The translations under genes were made by a program, and so were the position numbers. From Clostridia bacterium (GTDB lineage: Bacteria; Bacillota; Clostridia; Oscillospirales; SIG627): 7,354 nucleotides of DNA. Positions 6,181 to 7,354 of this stretch are shown one piece after another. Each line of letters starts with the position of its first letter. Position 1 is the stretch's first letter. Where the stretch lies: assembly GCA_017453605.1 (NCBI GenBank), contig JAFTEP010000263.1, positions 1-7,354 of the forward strand. The letters are read 5' to 3'. The notes below the pieces were generated by a model. That model made no database searches and was not told where the DNA came from. It saw only the letters and a program-made list of their open reading frames with translations.

Positions 6181-7292
6181 AGCTTTATATCTCCCAACAA
6201 CTTCTGAGCGCCCGCGGCGCAGGTCTTCACGTCTTTCAGACCGACTCTTCCGATGATCTCAAGGCAGGGCGACGTTATCCCGCAGCCGCATTCGCTCCCG
6301 GGCGTCAGAACTCCCAGATCGTCCGTCATCACCGCGGTGATGGGCGTCGCTTTTATCATCGGAGTGATAAGCTCGACAAGACCGGTTTTTCCGTAACCGA
6401 CCGGTTCGAGCGTCGTGACGTCCCTTATAATGACTCTCGCATAAGTTGGGACGTGAAAGCGGTGATTGGCGCAGTCGCAGTAACAGACCGGATGCTCCAC
6501 AGCACCGAAAAATTCGACCACGTCTTTATCGTCGACGCCGAGGACGCGCTTTGCAGTATCGTAAAAAACTGTTTTGTCGACCTGCTCGCGGTAATACTGT
6601 TTCCACCCTCCGGCGAGCATGATCTTCGATCCTTTCGGAAGCTTCAGTGCTACGCCGTTTTGTTCAAGTTGTTTCATAACAAAATAAGTATAAGACGGGA
6701 AACCCATAAACCTGACGGGGAGAGGGGATGAAGCGTATCTTTCAAGATCCCGGCACACGCCGTTCAGATCGGCTTCATATACTCCGTTTTTTCTCTTCAG
6801 AGCGTAAGTCCTGTGAAGTCCGGGAGCGAAGAGCGTCGCACCGAATGCGGTCTTTGAAACCGCGGTTTTGTTTTTTCTGTCCGGCTTATAACCGAACACG
6901 ACGTAATTTGTGAGTCTGAAAGAAAAGAGCTTCTTGAAGGAAAAGATCTTCAATACCATTTTGAGAGCGCACCAAAGACCCGAAAATTCAAAGCCGATCA
7001 GTCCCGCGTTTCCTCTCGTGCCGGAAGAGGTCACCTTGACGGGGATACTCTTCCCCGGAAGGGTGAAAAGCGTGTGTTTTTTGAATACGGCGGTCGGAAT
7101 GAAAGGGAGCTTTTCGAGATCCTTTTCTGTCTTAAGCATCGAAACGTCAAAACCGTTGTCATTCAGCAGTCGGGCGTAGCGCGGATTATGTCGGACGTGG
7201 TATTCTGTAATTTCCCTGACGGCGTTCAGATAGACGCCGTCAACAGGATCATCAAACGGCTTTTTTGAAAAAAGCGCTCTTCTGTACTTCAT
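6177..7292 (-). CDS. Acyl-protein synthetase, LuxE family
   Basis: Encodes 371 residues, the usual size of LuxE. The family belongs to the adenylate-forming (ANL) enzymes: it activates a carboxylic acid with ATP and hands the acyl group to a partner LuxC. TSSGTRG (88-94) corresponds to the ATP-phosphate loop, GGWK (228-231) and FFGAVEHP (261-268) to central adenylation motifs, and TDDLG (323-327) to the conserved aspartate motif. Cysteine 358, 14 residues from the C-terminus, is in the place where luminous LuxE carries its acylated cysteine. Cysteine groups C270, C272, C274 and C335, C337, C343 are unusual and may bind a metal. The ATG at 7292 has AAGGG 8 bases upstream. The gene leads a two-gene operon with the LuxC-like gene. 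PaaK-type CoA ligases are the nearest alternative, but the LuxC partner makes LuxE the better call. Confidence 0.88.
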   Translation of the reverse strand: MKYRRALFSKKPFDDPVDGVYLNAVREITEYHVRHNPRYARLLNDNGFDVSMLKTEKDLEKLPFIPTAVFKKHTLFTLPGKSIPVKVTSSGTRGNAGLIGFEFSGLWCALKMVLKIFSFKKLFSFRLTNYVVFGYKPDRKNKTAVSKTAFGATLFAPGLHRTYALKRKNGVYEADLNGVCRDLERYASSPLPVRFMGFPSYTYFVMKQLEQNGVALKLPKGSKIMLAGGWKQYYREQVDKTVFYDTAKRVLGVDDKDVVEFFGAVEHPVCYCDCANHRFHVPTYARVIIRDVTTLEPVGYGKTGLVELITPMIKATPITAVMTDDLGVLTPGSECGCGITSPCLEIIGRVGLKDVKTCAAGAQKLLGDIKL

Positions 7293-7321
7293 TTTGAAAA
7301 CCCTTTTATACCGGTCAAAAT

Positions 7322-7350
7322 TTGGGGCACGTTAACTTCACTGATATAAT
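7322..7350 (+). promoter_or_regulatory. Candidate plus-strand promoter leading out of the window
   Basis: TATAAT (7345-7350) is perfect and carries an extended -10 TG (7342-7343). The -35 position 17 bases upstream reads TTGGGG (7322-7327), a three-of-six match; an extended -10 can compensate for that. It would serve a gene beyond the right edge, divergent from luxE. Confidence 0.45.
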
Positions 7351-7351
7351 A
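7346..7351 (-). promoter_or_regulatory. Candidate -10 box of the luxE-luxC operon
   Basis: On the minus strand TATTAT (7351-7346) would start transcription near 7339, giving a leader of about 47 bases before the luxE-like ATG. The matching -35 box would lie outside the window, so it cannot be checked. No better minus-strand promoter is visible between this site and the gene. Confidence 0.4.
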
Positions 7352-7354
7352 ACA

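Noticed and set aside
7305..7310. TATAAA on the minus strand as the luxE -10 box
   Set aside because: Transcription would begin only a few bases before the ATG, after the ribosome binding site, and no -35 box is found at 16-18 bases.

Overview
The window looks like a piece of chromosome from a Gram-positive, probably clostridial bacterium of roughly balanced base composition. The reasons are the strong Shine-Dalgarno sites (GGAGG, AAAGGA), consensus sigma-A-type promoters (one TTGACA-17-TATAAT), a teichoic-acid-type glycerol-3-phosphate cytidylyltransferase, and gene families common in Clostridia. This taxonomic reading is inference; no rRNA or marker gene is present. No tRNA, rRNA, CRISPR array, insertion sequence or phage gene was seen.

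Layout, left to right. (1) A minus-strand gene of unknown function runs off the left edge. Its promoter (about 260-288) is back to back with a plus-strand promoter. (2) A plus-strand operon, 307-4354, holds three genes that overlap end to start: a FAD-dependent dehydrogenase of the COG2509 type, a YgiQ-family radical SAM protein, and a ProXp-ala/YbaK-type editing deacylase that clears mischarged tRNA(Pro). (3) A monocistronic tagD-like gene with a textbook promoter and ribosome binding site is interrupted by an in-frame TAA at codon 65; the rest of the frame is intact to 4845. (4) A strong 12-bp hairpin at 4861-4894 lies between the convergent transcripts. (5) A minus-strand two-gene operon, 7292-4912, encodes LuxE-like acyl-activating and LuxC-like acyl-CoA reductase proteins, overlapping by 4 bp. 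(6) At the right edge a symmetric TATAATA element could serve promoters in both directions.

How the parts fit. The LuxE/LuxC pair is the most distinctive content. In luminous bacteria LuxE adenylates a fatty acid and passes the acyl group to LuxC, which reduces it to aldehyde. No luciferase (LuxAB) or LuxD gene is in the window, so here the pair probably feeds an acid-to-aldehyde step in some other pathway, for example a lipid or cell-surface modification. The three-gene plus operon shows no common pathway; its tight coupling is the main evidence that the genes are co-expressed. The broken tagD would, if the stop is real, remove that copy of CDP-glycerol synthesis.
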